Shown: positions 8,967 through 18,184 of the stretch, in pieces | Numbering within the stretch: the first letter of the stretch is position 1 | Layout: the number at the start of each line of letters is the position of its first letter | From: JASJBU01 sp963790775 | Lineage (GTDB): Bacteria; Pseudomonadota; Gammaproteobacteria; Chromatiales; Chromatiaceae | Reading direction: 5' to 3' | DNA: 64,000 bases | Assembly (NCBI GenBank): GCA_963790775.1 | Contig: CAWBPR010000024.1 | Span: 121,718-185,717 of the forward strand | The notes under the pieces: model-generated | What the model was told of the DNA's origin: nothing | What the model saw: the letters and a program-made list of their open reading frames with translations, nothing else | Databases searched by the model: none | Made by a program: the position numbers and the translations under genes

Positions 8967-9329
8967 ATGATGAACTGGAGTTTTAAGAAAAAAGAGGAGA
9001 GGCAAGCTAAGACTTTGCCGTTAAACCAGTTGGATTCGCTTTTCCAGACTGGCCGGTTTTACGGTGTGCAACTGCACAAAAGCAGTTGTAAGGCCTGTTC
9101 TCAATTAGCTGGAAGAGTTTTTTCCTTCAACAATGCGCCTAAACTCCCGCTGGATGGTTGTGATTCTGCGGTATGCAATTGCGAGTATCTGGGTGTGGTT
9201 GATCCCCGGCGGACTATAGACAGACGTTCCGGTGGAGATCGAAGGGTCGATATCAGGATGAGTGTGGAACGACGTCACGAGCAGGATCGGCGTTCACAAT
9301 CCGACAATTGGAAAGGGTTTGATCAATAG
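8967..9329 (+). CDS. cysteine-containing protein of unknown function
   Basis: A protein of about 120 residues. The N-terminus is lysine/glutamate-rich; the middle has five cysteines in CKAC and CDSAVCNCEY, which could bind a metal. The C-terminus is strikingly basic and aspartate-rich, with repeated RR-containing turns (TIDRRSGGDRRVD, SVERRHEQDRR) like those seen near PilZ-type or phosphate-binding loops. I do not recognise the family. The start is ATG at 8967 with GGTGGAG about six bases upstream; a GTG at 8955 is less likely. Confidence 0.6.
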   Translation: MMNWSFKKKEERQAKTLPLNQLDSLFQTGRFYGVQLHKSSCKACSQLAGRVFSFNNAPKLPLDGCDSAVCNCEYLGVVDPRRTIDRRSGGDRRVDIRMSVERRHEQDRRSQSDNWKGFDQ

Positions 9330-9447
9330 AATAAGTTTGGTTTATCTATAACCTGGTTGGGGCGAGGTTCACCCGGCGGATTCAGGTTTGTGGATAATGC
9401 ATGGCATGCGATGCCTGAGGTTGTGTATGCCTCCTGCTCCGGTGAAT

Positions 9448-9972
9448 CTACTCAGGGATATGGGGCGGATCGAGATCTTCTGGCGTACCCGGATGAAGTT
9501 CAAGTTCTTTATCCAGCCATCCCCTGAGTATTTCCAGATGCCGCTGTTTCCCAGTGAGCATCTCGGCAGCGAGGCCTATCACACTTTTGCCTGAAGATCC
9601 CTCAACGCTATGTGTATAGAAATCGAAGGCGCATCTTTCGATTCTCAAGGCAAGTTGCAGTGCTTCGGAGGGCGCCATCAGGTAGTGGGCATCCTGCATG
9701 CAGCTGTCTGGACCATCTTGTCTGAGCCAGTGGTATTTCCAGGGCGGCACCTGTGGAAGTTCCAGACCCTTGGCACGCTGGATCAGTTCCCCTGCGTGTG
9801 ACTTGCCAAGATCCGCAAGCTGGCGAAACAGTTTGGCTGCATCAAGATTATTATGTACCTCCATGCTGTCAGCCATCTCCTGGTAGCGCTCGGTAAGTTC
9901 CTGCTCCAGCGCGTGGGCGTGCGCCAGGAACTCCGCATCCGATGTGAAGTTGATGGATTCAGCCTGCTTCAT
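9448..9972 (-). CDS. ferritin-like / rubrerythrin-type di-iron protein
   Basis: A protein of about 174 residues, largely four-helical. It carries glutamate and histidine positions of a ferritin-like di-iron site: LEQELTERYQEMA with a following GKSHAGEL, and ALRIERCAFDFY with EMLTGKQRHLEIL. Such proteins often reduce peroxide or store iron. The ATG at 9972 overlaps the korB stop by four bases (ATGA), so it is translationally coupled to the oxygen-sensitive 2-oxoacid:ferredoxin oxidoreductase. A protective role for that enzyme's Fe-S cluster is an inference. The longer in-frame extension inside korB is not used. Confidence 0.75.
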   Translation of the reverse strand: MKQAESINFTSDAEFLAHAHALEQELTERYQEMADSMEVHNNLDAAKLFRQLADLGKSHAGELIQRAKGLELPQVPPWKYHWLRQDGPDSCMQDAHYLMAPSEALQLALRIERCAFDFYTHSVEGSSGKSVIGLAAEMLTGKQRHLEILRGWLDKELELHPGTPEDLDPPHIPE

Positions 9973-10793
9973 CGCACAAACTCCTCTTCGATCTGACTCA
10001 CAGAACACTGCTGTTGCTGGACTGGCTGCCACACCGACATGGGATGCCGATAGAGAACGCCCAGGGTCAGTCCGTCATCGGTCTGGATACAATTGGTGAT
10101 CTGCAGGGGATCTTCGGTCGCGGAGTCATGGGCGTGGACCTGTTCTTTCCAGGCCTTCTGTTCAGGGCGAAAGGTCTGACAGGGACTGAGGACATGCACG
10201 AAGGCAAATCCCCGGTATTCGATCGCTTCCACCAACAGACGGGTGAGATCGGCGGGTTTGCCCGCATAACCACGGGCGATAAACCCGGCGCCGGCCGCCA
10301 TGGCGATCGCAGCGGGGCGAAAGCGCGGAATGCCGGTGCCATGCGGCGTCAGTTTGCTCTGGGTCCACTCCGGCGCCGTAGTGGGTGAGGCCTGGCCCTT
10401 GGTCATGCCGTAGACCTCGTTGTCCATGACGATATAGGTCAGGTCCATGTTCCTGCGGCAGGCGTGCAGGAAGTGGTTGCCGCCGATGGAAAATCCATCC
10501 CCATCACCCCCGGCAGCGATCACCGTCAGCTCGGGCCGGGCGGCTTTCAGGCCGCTGGCAACCGGCAATGCCCTGCCATGCACCCCATGGAATCCATAGG
10601 TTTCGAGGTAGGCGGGCAGGCGTGATGAACAGCCGATGCCGGAGATCAATGCCACTTCCTCCCGCGCCAGTTCGAGATGGGCCAGGGCCTTGGTCAGGGC
10701 GCTGAGCACTGCGTAATGGCCGCAACCGGGACACCAGACCGGTTTGATATCGGACTTGTAGTCCTTGGCTTTCAAAACAGGATGAGCTTTCAT
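9969..10793 (-). CDS. korB: 2-oxoacid:ferredoxin oxidoreductase, beta subunit (2-oxoglutarate type)
   Basis: Thiamine diphosphate-binding subunit of the enzyme that interconverts 2-oxoglutarate (or a related 2-oxoacid) plus CoA with acyl-CoA, CO2 and reduced ferredoxin. 274 residues; the CPGCGH cluster motif at 21-26 and the ThDP motif GGDGDGFSIGGNH at 95-107 are intact, followed by the conserved NEVYGMTKGQASPTT. In the reverse direction such enzymes fix CO2. The gene follows korA with a 26-base gap. Without cofactor or substrate data, pyruvate or another 2-oxoacid cannot be excluded. Confidence 0.9.
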   Translation of the reverse strand: MKAHPVLKAKDYKSDIKPVWCPGCGHYAVLSALTKALAHLELAREEVALISGIGCSSRLPAYLETYGFHGVHGRALPVASGLKAARPELTVIAAGGDGDGFSIGGNHFLHACRRNMDLTYIVMDNEVYGMTKGQASPTTAPEWTQSKLTPHGTGIPRFRPAAIAMAAGAGFIARGYAGKPADLTRLLVEAIEYRGFAFVHVLSPCQTFRPEQKAWKEQVHAHDSATEDPLQITNCIQTDDGLTLGVLYRHPMSVWQPVQQQQCSVSQIEEEFVR

Positions 10794-10819
10794 GGATCTG
10801 TTCCCTCCGCTGCCTACCT

Positions 10820-12556
10820 TTAACCGTTAGACCAGATTTGAACCCGGGTGACGATCTCACCCGGGCGGAACGGGATGGGACCCGGCCTGGCCAATGACTC
10901 GGCGCTGTCGGGCAGGATCTGCTGGGCATGCAGATAGCGAAAGAACTGGGCCTGATGGTTCTGCTCCACCACCAGGATACGTTCAGCGTTTTTGAGCAGA
11001 TCCCTTAGCGCTTCACGTTGCAGCGGCGCCAGCAGCCGGACCGCAATGACCTGAGTGGCGATCTGCTGGGCCCGCAGGCGTCTGGCTGCTTCGAAAACAG
11101 CGCCGCTTGTGGAACCCCAGGTGAGCAGACAGACCATACCTTCACCCTCAGTTTCCACCCATTGTCGGCCATAATCAAATGCATCCAGTTTGTGCTGACG
11201 TTTATCCAACTGAGCCTGATGATCGAGCGTCAGGTTGGATGGAATCCCACGCTCGTCGTGCTCCAGTCCTTCACCGGTATAGAGGCAGCCAGGCGTACCG
11301 GGGATGCTCATGCTCGACACGCCATCTTCGGTCAATGCATAGCGCCGATAGGATCCCGCCGAGTTATGTATCGTCTCCCGCTGCAGAGCGAATGAAGCCG
11401 GCCTGGCGGGATCGCTGACCGCCCGGTTCTGTCCCAGGAACTGATCGGTCAGCACGATGGCCAGGGTCTGCAGTCGCTCGGCAAGACCCACCGCCCATTC
11501 GGTGGTGAAGGCGCAATCTACTATCGACAGGGGGGCGAGCACCAGATGGGGTGCATCACCGTGCATGCCATACAGGGCCAGGTCGAGGTCTGACTGTTCC
11601 GATTTGGTGGGGATGCCGGTGGAGGGTCCGCCACGGGTGACATTGATCACCACCAATGGTGTCTCGCTGGCTACCGCCAGTCCCAGGCCCTCGGCCATCA
11701 GGCTCAGGCCGGGACCCGAGGTTGCGGTCATGGCGGGCACGCCGCCGAATGAAGCCCCGATCAACATATTGACCGATGCCAGTTCGTCCTCGGCCTGCAG
11801 CAGTGAACCACCCAACAACTCGAGCTTTGGTGCGAGCCACTCCAGCATGTCGCTGGCCGGTGTAATAGGGTAGGCCGCCACAAATCTTATCCCGCCGCGC
11901 AGCCCGCCGAGACCGCAGGCTTCATTACCACTGATGTTCCATAGCGGCCTTTTGTCCGGCAGGCGCGTTTGTTTCAGCAAGCGGGATTTATCCATGACTG
12001 AGCGAAAACCCTGCGCCACACACTGGGCCGAGGCTTCGCTGACCTTTGCACCCTTATCAGCCAGTCTTGTGCGAGTGGATTCCAGCAGTGAGTTGAGATC
12101 CAGACCGCACAGATACCCGGCAATACCAAGCACAATCATATTACTGCGTCCACCGGCGATACTGACGGCAAGCTCCTGGATGGGCAGGGCCAGGACCTGG
12201 GCCTGGGACTCTAGCAGACAGTCTGGGACTGCAGGTGTGGCGGAGTCCGTAACGATCAGGCTCTGGGAATTCAGGGGAATCTCATCTGCAAAGCGTTCCA
12301 CGTTCAGCCAGTCGAGCCCCAACAGCAGATCGAAACGGTCATCCAGACAGTCAACCGGTTCGGAAGCGATGCGCAGCATGGCGGCGGATTCACCCCCACG
12401 GATCTGAGGTCCCAGAGAACGGCTCATCAGACCATAGAGACCCGCGGCGGCGACGGCTTCAAGCAGGATAAGGCCGCAGGTGATCGCGCCACTGCCGCCG
12501 GACCCGGTGATCGCAACCGACAGGCTGATAGTATGGGAAGTGGGATTGGCAATCAT
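10820..12556 (-). CDS. korA: 2-oxoacid:ferredoxin oxidoreductase, fused gamma-alpha subunit
   Basis: 578 residues. The first about 190 form the gamma domain, with GSGGSGAITCGLILLEA at the N-terminus and SLGPQIRGGESAAM. The rest is the alpha domain with the pyrimidine-binding region FVAAYPITPASDMLEWLA, followed by MTATSGPGLSLMAEGLG and TRGGPSTGIPTKSEQSDL. The gamma-alpha fusion with a separate beta subunit is typical of KorAB-type 2-oxoglutarate:ferredoxin oxidoreductases. It is the first gene of a korA-korB-ferritin-like operon. The upstream 500 bases hold no other gene and should contain its promoter. Confidence 0.9.
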   Translation of the reverse strand: MIANPTSHTISLSVAITGSGGSGAITCGLILLEAVAAAGLYGLMSRSLGPQIRGGESAAMLRIASEPVDCLDDRFDLLLGLDWLNVERFADEIPLNSQSLIVTDSATPAVPDCLLESQAQVLALPIQELAVSIAGGRSNMIVLGIAGYLCGLDLNSLLESTRTRLADKGAKVSEASAQCVAQGFRSVMDKSRLLKQTRLPDKRPLWNISGNEACGLGGLRGGIRFVAAYPITPASDMLEWLAPKLELLGGSLLQAEDELASVNMLIGASFGGVPAMTATSGPGLSLMAEGLGLAVASETPLVVINVTRGGPSTGIPTKSEQSDLDLALYGMHGDAPHLVLAPLSIVDCAFTTEWAVGLAERLQTLAIVLTDQFLGQNRAVSDPARPASFALQRETIHNSAGSYRRYALTEDGVSSMSIPGTPGCLYTGEGLEHDERGIPSNLTLDHQAQLDKRQHKLDAFDYGRQWVETEGEGMVCLLTWGSTSGAVFEAARRLRAQQIATQVIAVRLLAPLQREALRDLLKNAERILVVEQNHQAQFFRYLHAQQILPDSAESLARPGPIPFRPGEIVTRVQIWSNG

Positions 12557-13055
12557 AGACCTTATTATTGTTGATACGATGCAGATACCAGCGCATTACA
12601 GATATACAGCAATGTTTTCTGTGCATTCGCTGGCTGTGAGTCGAGCTTTGTTGTCGTCATTGATAAACCCTTGCCAGCATCGAGGCCCTCGATGCTTCCA
12701 GATAGCTGTATAGGGAATAAAGCATGATTTTCACACATCTCATTATAACCGCGATAATGAGTCCCTGTTAGCGTCTGATCACCTACTGCAGATGTAGATC
12801 GGTTGTCGATGTCAGTCTGGTACTCAGCTTATTACGTGAATAACTGATGGGCGGAATAGGGCGACTCCGGGGAAAAGCAGCCGGGTCTGTTTCTCTGGAA
12901 ATGAGAGGCCCTGGACACGACCGGGAAGGATGGTTTATGAGTGAGTCTATGATTGGATCTGAACAAGAAAGGCCTGCTCAATGCAGGCCTTTCCATATTG
13001 AAGCTTTCAACCCAGCTGAAGCAACGTTCAGCTGTGGCTGGATTAGCTCAGGGGT
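12557..13055. other. intergenic region between korA and a small secreted protein gene
   Basis: About 500 bases without a convincing gene. Short plus-strand frames here have no family resemblance. The only clear structure is the hairpin at 12968-12992. Confidence 0.35.
12968..12992 (-). terminator. perfect GC-rich hairpin, likely terminator
   Basis: A ten-base perfect stem AAAGGCCTGC / GCAGGCCTTT with a five-base loop. On the minus strand it lies 63 bases past the stop of the secreted protein gene and is followed by TTTCTTG, so it should end that transcript. The flanking A and T runs mean it could act in both directions. Confidence 0.7.
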
Positions 13056-13364
13056 TTAGCTGCGTCCACCACGACCGCCGCCATTTCCACCACCGTTGGA
13101 AGAACCGCCGCTTGCGCTACTGCTGGAACCGCCATTGGTATCATCGTCATAACGGTTTACGGATTCAGCACCGGCGCCACGAGAGACGAACTCCATGAAC
13201 TCGGTGCCGCTCAAATTATCCTCGATCACCGTATTATGGATGTCGTTTTGCATACCGGCGGTGCCTGCACCCATCGGGCTGTTGTGATCAGCCAGGACAC
13301 TGGCTGAGAATGCGATGGATACGATGCCGGCAAGGATGGTGCTGTTCAGTGTGTTAATTTTCAT
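13056..13364 (-). CDS. small secreted glycine/serine-rich protein
   Basis: About 102 residues, with a clear Sec signal peptide: KINTLNST, then a hydrophobic stretch ending in SASVLA before DHNS. The mature part has a short middle segment (TVIEDNLSGTEFMEFVSRGAG) and a low-complexity tail of Gly, Ser and Asn ending GGGRGGRS. No function is recognised; it may be exported or attached to the cell surface. ATG at 13364 has GAGGA seven bases upstream and is preferred to the ATG at 13370, which is too close to the same site. It is a single-gene unit with its own terminator. Confidence 0.65.
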   Translation of the reverse strand: MKINTLNSTILAGIVSIAFSASVLADHNSPMGAGTAGMQNDIHNTVIEDNLSGTEFMEFVSRGAGAESVNRYDDDTNGGSSSSASGGSSNGGGNGGGRGGRS

Positions 13365-13728
13365 GGTCATTTCCTCTTCTGGGGTCTATAAAATTATTTG
13401 ATAAGTCGGTCGCGACTGGGGAGCACTTTATGGATCAGATATTTCACAGGAATTTCCACACTGTTTCGTTTTGTTACAGATGAGTGAGGAATAGTGCTAG
13501 GTGATGGAAAAACGGGACATGATTCACACTCTAGAGTGCTCATGCGAGCGGTTTTTCGGTTTGGAGCATGGGCTGTATGGTGATCGGAGGCAGGTGCGGG
13601 AACTGATCTGGCAGGTCGGATTTTGAATAACGCTTGATAAAATATAATTATGCTAAAGCCATTGCAGCGCTTCGTTGGCCGCCCCAATGGTTGAGCATCG
13701 AGGCTTAACAGGGATCCCTTTATCAGTC
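13365..13728. other. intergenic region without recognised genes
   Basis: About 360 bases between the hydrogenase operon end and the secreted protein start. One open frame of 97 codons here has no signal or family resemblance and is not accepted. The palindrome AGGGATCCCT lies near 13711. It should contain the promoter of the secreted protein gene. Confidence 0.3.
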
Positions 13729-14268
13729 TTAATGAATAGTCTTGGGTTGGACGCTAAACCCCAGTTGCTGTAGAGATTCAATGGTCATTTGCACCAGGAT
13801 ATCCAATTGAGTAAGCACCCTGTCAGACAGGCCAATGCCTGTCTTCAGGGTGACGGGTTCAACGCCGATCAATGTCAGTTCGGGTAACTGTTCCCCCGAG
13901 ATCTGCAGTGCAGCCAGGATGTCGGACAGGGCCATCTGGTGCGGTGAGACTTTACTGCGGAAAATGGCGGGAACCTCGTCGTTGTTCAGTTTTACCACCG
14001 TGCCAGGCGGTTGCCCGGTCTTAACCGCATCGATCACGATCAAGTGGGTACGATCGATGATGTGTTCATACAAGGCCATACCTGCGGTTCCACCATCCAT
14101 GATCTCAACCTCGGATGGAAACAGGTAGTCCTGGACTAGCCGTTGAACCGTACGCACCCCAATGCCCTCGTCATACAGCAGAATGTTACCCAGGCCCAAT
14201 ACCAGAACCGGCTTGGTTGTGTTCGCCTGCAATAGCGGGTCGTTTTGAATAAAGGGCAGAATCTGCAT
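13729..14268 (-). CDS. hybD: hydrogenase maturation endopeptidase (HybD/HyaD type)
   Basis: Cleaves the C-terminal extension of the hydrogenase large subunit after nickel insertion. 179 residues with the family start VLVLGLGNILLYDEGIGVR, the nickel-recognition glutamate in that motif, IMDGGTAGMALYEHI and the aspartate in LIVIDAVKTG, then SPHQMALSDILAAL. The N-terminal 19 residues precede the usual start of the family, so the true start may lie slightly later. The ATG shares one base with the large-subunit stop, so the protease is translated directly after its substrate. Last gene of the hyb operon. Confidence 0.92.
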   Translation of the reverse strand: MQILPFIQNDPLLQANTTKPVLVLGLGNILLYDEGIGVRTVQRLVQDYLFPSEVEIMDGGTAGMALYEHIIDRTHLIVIDAVKTGQPPGTVVKLNNDEVPAIFRSKVSPHQMALSDILAALQISGEQLPELTLIGVEPVTLKTGIGLSDRVLTQLDILVQMTIESLQQLGFSVQPKTIH

Positions 14269-15998
14269 CAGAAGGTTACTCCAGATTGGGCGCCAACCGC
14301 ATGCACACGGACAACCTCCTGCTGGCGGCGCGTGTCAACCATGTGGATGGCGCAGGCCAGGCAAGGGTCAAAGGAATGTACGGTGCGTATGACTTCGAGG
14401 GGCTTTTCAGGATCGGCGATGGGATTATCCATCAATGAGGCTTCATAGGGACCCAGCTCATCATTCTCATCGCGTGGGCCTGCATTCCAGGTGCTGGGCA
14501 CCACGGCCTGATAGTTGTGAATCTTTCCGTCGCGTATGACAATCCAGTGAGACAGCACCCCCCGTGGGGCTTCGTGACAGCCATAGCCGCGAACTTCACC
14601 CTTGGGAAATTCCGGGCGATTAAAGGTGTCGTAATCACCTTTGCCGATATTTTCCATCAGCAACTGCCATTGACTCTGTAGTGATTCGTATAAAACTGCC
14701 GTGCGTACACAACGGGCGGCATGCCGGCCAATCGTGGAATGCAGGGCTTTGATGGGAATGTTCGAGCCTGCGATGCTGCTGGTTTTTATCAGCAATTCAT
14801 CAAGCTTGCGCAGAGTCGGTTCATGACCGGCCGCCACCATACAGAGGACATTCGCCAGGGGACCCACCTGGGCCCGTTGATCGTAGAAGGTTGGCGCCTT
14901 GACCCAGGTGTATTTGGCATCATCCTGGAAATCGGTATATTCGGGAATGGTTTCACCTTCGTAGGGATGCAATGCTCCTTTGCCGCCTTGATACCAGGCA
15001 TGCTTGACGCTTTCCTTGACGCCTTTTCCAAAGTACGGGTCTTTGTGACTGGTGATGGGTTTGAATTGAGCCATGTCGGCATTGGGAATGTATCCACCGG
15101 GTAAATCGTAACTTTCCCCTTTGCTGTCCAGTGGAAGGTCCGGGACCGCGAGATAATTTGTCACACCGGCCCCATAGCTGGTCCAGTCTGCGTAGAGAGC
15201 GCCGATGGCGGCGACATCGACCATATAGACTTTATGGATGAAATCGCCCAGTTCATCGATGAGATTCTTGATGTAGTAGAGCCGTTCCAGAGTCAGGGTG
15301 GACTGGCTATCCAGGTTGATGGGATTGGCGACTCCGCCCACTGCGAGATTTTGGATATGCGGCGTTTTCGACCCCAGGATAGAAACTATCTTATTGGCGC
15401 GGCGTTGATAGTCCAATGCCTGAAAGTAGTGTGCGACCGCGAGCAGATTGATCTCAGGGGGTAATTTCATTGCGGGGTGCCCCCAGTAACCACTGGCAAA
15501 CACCCCAAGCTGTCCGCTGCCGACAAAGCTTTTCAATTTGGTTTGTATCTCGCGAAAATGCTGCGCACTGTTCATGGGCCAGTCGGAAAGGCTCTGTGCG
15601 GTGTTTGCCGCTTTCTCAGGGTCGGCTTGCAGGGCAGACAGAATGTCGACCCAATCCAAGGCGGAGAGATGATAGAAGTGAACGATATGATCGTGTATGG
15701 AATGCGCTGCAATAATCAGGTTTCGGATATATTGCGCATTCAGGGGTATTTCCAAATCCAGGGCATTCTCGACTGCGCGGACCGCTGCTAGTGCGTGTAC
15801 CGTTGTGCAAACACCACAGATGCGTTGGGCGAAAACCCAGGCATCTCTAGGATCACGGCCTTGCAGGATTAATTCAATACCTCGCCACATTTGACCGGAT
15901 GACCAGGCCTTGGTCACTTTACCTTCATCGACTTCACAATCGATGCGTAGATGGCCTTCAATTCTTGTCATTGGGTCTACAACAATTCTTTTTGCCAC
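14268..15998 (-). CDS. hybC: [NiFe]-hydrogenase large subunit (Hyb type, group 1)
   Basis: Bears the NiFe(CN)2CO active site of an uptake hydrogenase. 576 residues, close to family length. The proximal motif RICGVC holds cysteines 61 and 64, and the distal motif DPCLACAIH holds cysteines 546 and 549, with the cleavage histidine at 552. A 24-residue extension follows that histidine, longer than the usual 15, and should be removed by HybD. The N-terminus (VVDPMTRIEGHLRI) is typical. It follows the membrane subunit by 18 bases. No hyp maturation genes occur in this window, so nickel and iron insertion must be encoded elsewhere. Confidence 0.95.
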   Translation of the reverse strand: MAKRIVVDPMTRIEGHLRIDCEVDEGKVTKAWSSGQMWRGIELILQGRDPRDAWVFAQRICGVCTTVHALAAVRAVENALDLEIPLNAQYIRNLIIAAHSIHDHIVHFYHLSALDWVDILSALQADPEKAANTAQSLSDWPMNSAQHFREIQTKLKSFVGSGQLGVFASGYWGHPAMKLPPEINLLAVAHYFQALDYQRRANKIVSILGSKTPHIQNLAVGGVANPINLDSQSTLTLERLYYIKNLIDELGDFIHKVYMVDVAAIGALYADWTSYGAGVTNYLAVPDLPLDSKGESYDLPGGYIPNADMAQFKPITSHKDPYFGKGVKESVKHAWYQGGKGALHPYEGETIPEYTDFQDDAKYTWVKAPTFYDQRAQVGPLANVLCMVAAGHEPTLRKLDELLIKTSSIAGSNIPIKALHSTIGRHAARCVRTAVLYESLQSQWQLLMENIGKGDYDTFNRPEFPKGEVRGYGCHEAPRGVLSHWIVIRDGKIHNYQAVVPSTWNAGPRDENDELGPYEASLMDNPIADPEKPLEVIRTVHSFDPCLACAIHMVDTRRQQEVVRVHAVGAQSGVTF

Positions 15999-16016
15999 GG
16001 TAACTCTCCTTTATTA

Positions 16017-17186
16017 TTAATGTGTCGTGCCAAGTAAGAGATGCTGCGATTTAGTGGCTTCGGCCTGGTGTAATACGGGAAGACGCTTAACAAAAACCAA
16101 GTACAAAGTGATCTCAAGTGAAAACATGCCGATCGTTATCAGGAGTTCCACAATGGATGGAAAATAGTTCCAGTCCGGACCCGGATGATAACCAATGAGA
16201 TAGGTATTCAACCGGTAGATCGTGCCTGCCAATAACAGACATACCGAGAGAATAAATATTATTTGCCGACTGCTGCGATTATTGCGATTGAGCAAGAGGA
16301 CGAATGGTATGATATACAAAGCCATCTCAATCCAGAACATGAAGGCGTCCGTGGTCTGTTCAAAGGCATATCCCCAGGCGCCGCGTACTGTCAAGTCGAG
16401 CACACGAATCAGGATAAAGCTTCCAAGTAACAGAAATACATAGGTGGATAACTTGCTGTACAGGCGTGTCTCAGGGGGCCTGTTGAATCCCAATGAGGCG
16501 AAATTGCCTTCAAAAGGCACCAACGCTGATCCCATCAATATCGCACTCATCAGGAAAAGCAAGGGTAAGAGTTGTGTCTGCCATAAGGGCGACAGTTTAT
16601 GTCCCCAGAGTATCGCCATGGTACCCAGGGACGATTGGTGCATGGTGGGCAGCAATATCCCGATCGCGATAAAGAAGAAGAGTAATTTTGATAATTTCCT
16701 TTTGATGTTATGCAAGCCAAATCTTTCCAGAAAGGCGGGAGCAAACTCGATCCATACGACGACCGTGTATGCCAGGACACAGATGGCGACCTCGAACATC
16801 ACGGAGTTGGGTTGCATATACCAGGGTAAAAGAAGGTTGTAGAACAACCAGTACCTACCCAAGTCGACCATGACTGACATACCAGCAAGGGTATAGCCGA
16901 ACAAACCAGCAAGTAATGCCGGCCTGACCAACGGATGATATTCGCCCCGGTTCATGACATAAACCGTCAATGCCAGCGCATACCCGGCACAACCGAAACC
17001 GGTGCTTACGACAACATCCATGACAATCCAAATGCCCCAGGGGTAACCGTCGTTCAGATTGGAAGTCGCACCAATGCCAAACATGAAACGATAGGCGATT
17101 AAGCAGATTCCGATAAACGCGAACAGTGCAAACAGGCAGAAGGGTTTGGTGAATAGTTTTCCACCTATGGGTTGATAGCCGCTCAT
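16017..17186 (-). CDS. hybB: hydrogenase integral membrane subunit (HybB/NrfD family)
   Basis: Links the hydrogenase to the quinone pool. 389 residues and about ten hydrophobic segments, with the family-typical GYPWGIWIVMDVV followed by GCAGYALAL, and LAGMSVMVDLGRYW. This is the cytochrome-free NrfD-like anchor used by E. coli hydrogenase 2, in contrast to the cytochrome b of hydrogenase 1. Its ATG overlaps the end of hybA by four bases. Residues near the N-terminus and the tail are cytoplasmic by the positive-inside rule. Confidence 0.92.
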   Translation of the reverse strand: MSGYQPIGGKLFTKPFCLFALFAFIGICLIAYRFMFGIGATSNLNDGYPWGIWIVMDVVVSTGFGCAGYALALTVYVMNRGEYHPLVRPALLAGLFGYTLAGMSVMVDLGRYWLFYNLLLPWYMQPNSVMFEVAICVLAYTVVVWIEFAPAFLERFGLHNIKRKLSKLLFFFIAIGILLPTMHQSSLGTMAILWGHKLSPLWQTQLLPLLFLMSAILMGSALVPFEGNFASLGFNRPPETRLYSKLSTYVFLLLGSFILIRVLDLTVRGAWGYAFEQTTDAFMFWIEMALYIIPFVLLLNRNNRSSRQIIFILSVCLLLAGTIYRLNTYLIGYHPGPDWNYFPSIVELLITIGMFSLEITLYLVFVKRLPVLHQAEATKSQHLLLGTTH

Positions 17187-18184
17187 GTTGTTTTACTCTT
17201 CGATAGGGTCGTGGATTGACTCTCTTGGTCCTCTTCTTTGGTGCTTTTATGAACCACAGCCAACAAACCAGTGAACAGAACAAGCGGCAATGCGAACCAT
17301 TGATACAAGGTATGTTGAATGCCCTCGGTTATCGCGGCATATGCGTGATCGGGAACATTTGTCGGCAGGCCAAGCTTATTGAATGGAACAGCAGAGAGGT
17401 AGATGACCTGAGAACCACCCAGTTCCTTGTCACCATAGACAGATTGCTGATACTCAGGAATCGTTGCTGCATGTGGTGGTTGATCGCCTCCGATCTTGCC
17501 TCGCGGGAAAGTGTAGGTGTCACCAGGCTTTGCTTGCAGGCGTCGCTCCGCTTCTTTTTTTATTTCAGTCATCTCTCCAAAAAGCGAGGCGCCTGTAGGA
17601 CAGACGTCACAGCAGGCGGGTATCTGCCCATTAGCCTGTAGATGAGAGCAGAATTGACATTTCTGTATTTGCCCGAATGCATCTTCATACTCATATTTGG
17701 GAATTGAAAAAGGACAACCGGCAACGCAATAGCGACAACCGATGCAACGATCCGAATGATGGCTGACGATACCTGTCAATGGGTCCTTGGTCATGGCGGA
17801 AACCGGACAGGCCGAAACACAGGACGGATCCACACAGTGCAGGCAGTGGATCTTCATAAAGGCGTAACCATTGACTTCCCGATCCTTTATCTCGTGGGTC
17901 CCATCACGATAAAGCTTGATTACATTCAGGGTGGATCCTGAGGTGTCCAATGGGGTGTCATACATCCTCTGATCACTTCCTGAAAATTCAGGAGGCATGT
18001 CGTTTGCTTGTTTGCATGCCACCATGCAGGCCTTGCAGCCGATACACAGAGTCGAGTCATACAGCATGCCTACTGCCTGAGGAGGCATCTCCAGTGGCTC
18101 ACGCATCAAAGCCTGTGAGCTCCCAGTACAAGCAAATGTTCCGACGCCTACCGTGGCAGCTTTAAGAAAATCTCTTCTTTTCAT
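17183..18184 (-). CDS. hybA: hydrogenase four-cluster ferredoxin-like subunit
   Basis: Electron-transfer subunit between the small subunit and the membrane anchor. 333 residues: a twin-arginine signal (MKRRDFLKAATVGVG), then cysteine groups for four [4Fe-4S] clusters: CIGCKACMVACKQAN, CLHCVDPSCVSACPVS, CIGCRYCVAGCPFSIP and CQFCSHLQ with CCDVCPTGA. A C-terminal hydrophobic helix (FALPLVLFTGLLAVV) anchors it to the membrane, as in E. coli HybA. The start overlaps the hybO stop by four bases. Confidence 0.93.
   Translation of the reverse strand: MKRRDFLKAATVGVGTFACTGSSQALMREPLEMPPQAVGMLYDSTLCIGCKACMVACKQANDMPPEFSGSDQRMYDTPLDTSGSTLNVIKLYRDGTHEIKDREVNGYAFMKIHCLHCVDPSCVSACPVSAMTKDPLTGIVSHHSDRCIGCRYCVAGCPFSIPKYEYEDAFGQIQKCQFCSHLQANGQIPACCDVCPTGASLFGEMTEIKKEAERRLQAKPGDTYTFPRGKIGGDQPPHAATIPEYQQSVYGDKELGGSQVIYLSAVPFNKLGLPTNVPDHAYAAITEGIQHTLYQWFALPLVLFTGLLAVVHKSTKEEDQESQSTTLSKSKTT

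Noticed and set aside
13394..13687. Minus-strand 97-codon frame upstream of the small secreted protein
   Set aside because: No start signal, mixed composition and no family resemblance; treated as chance.
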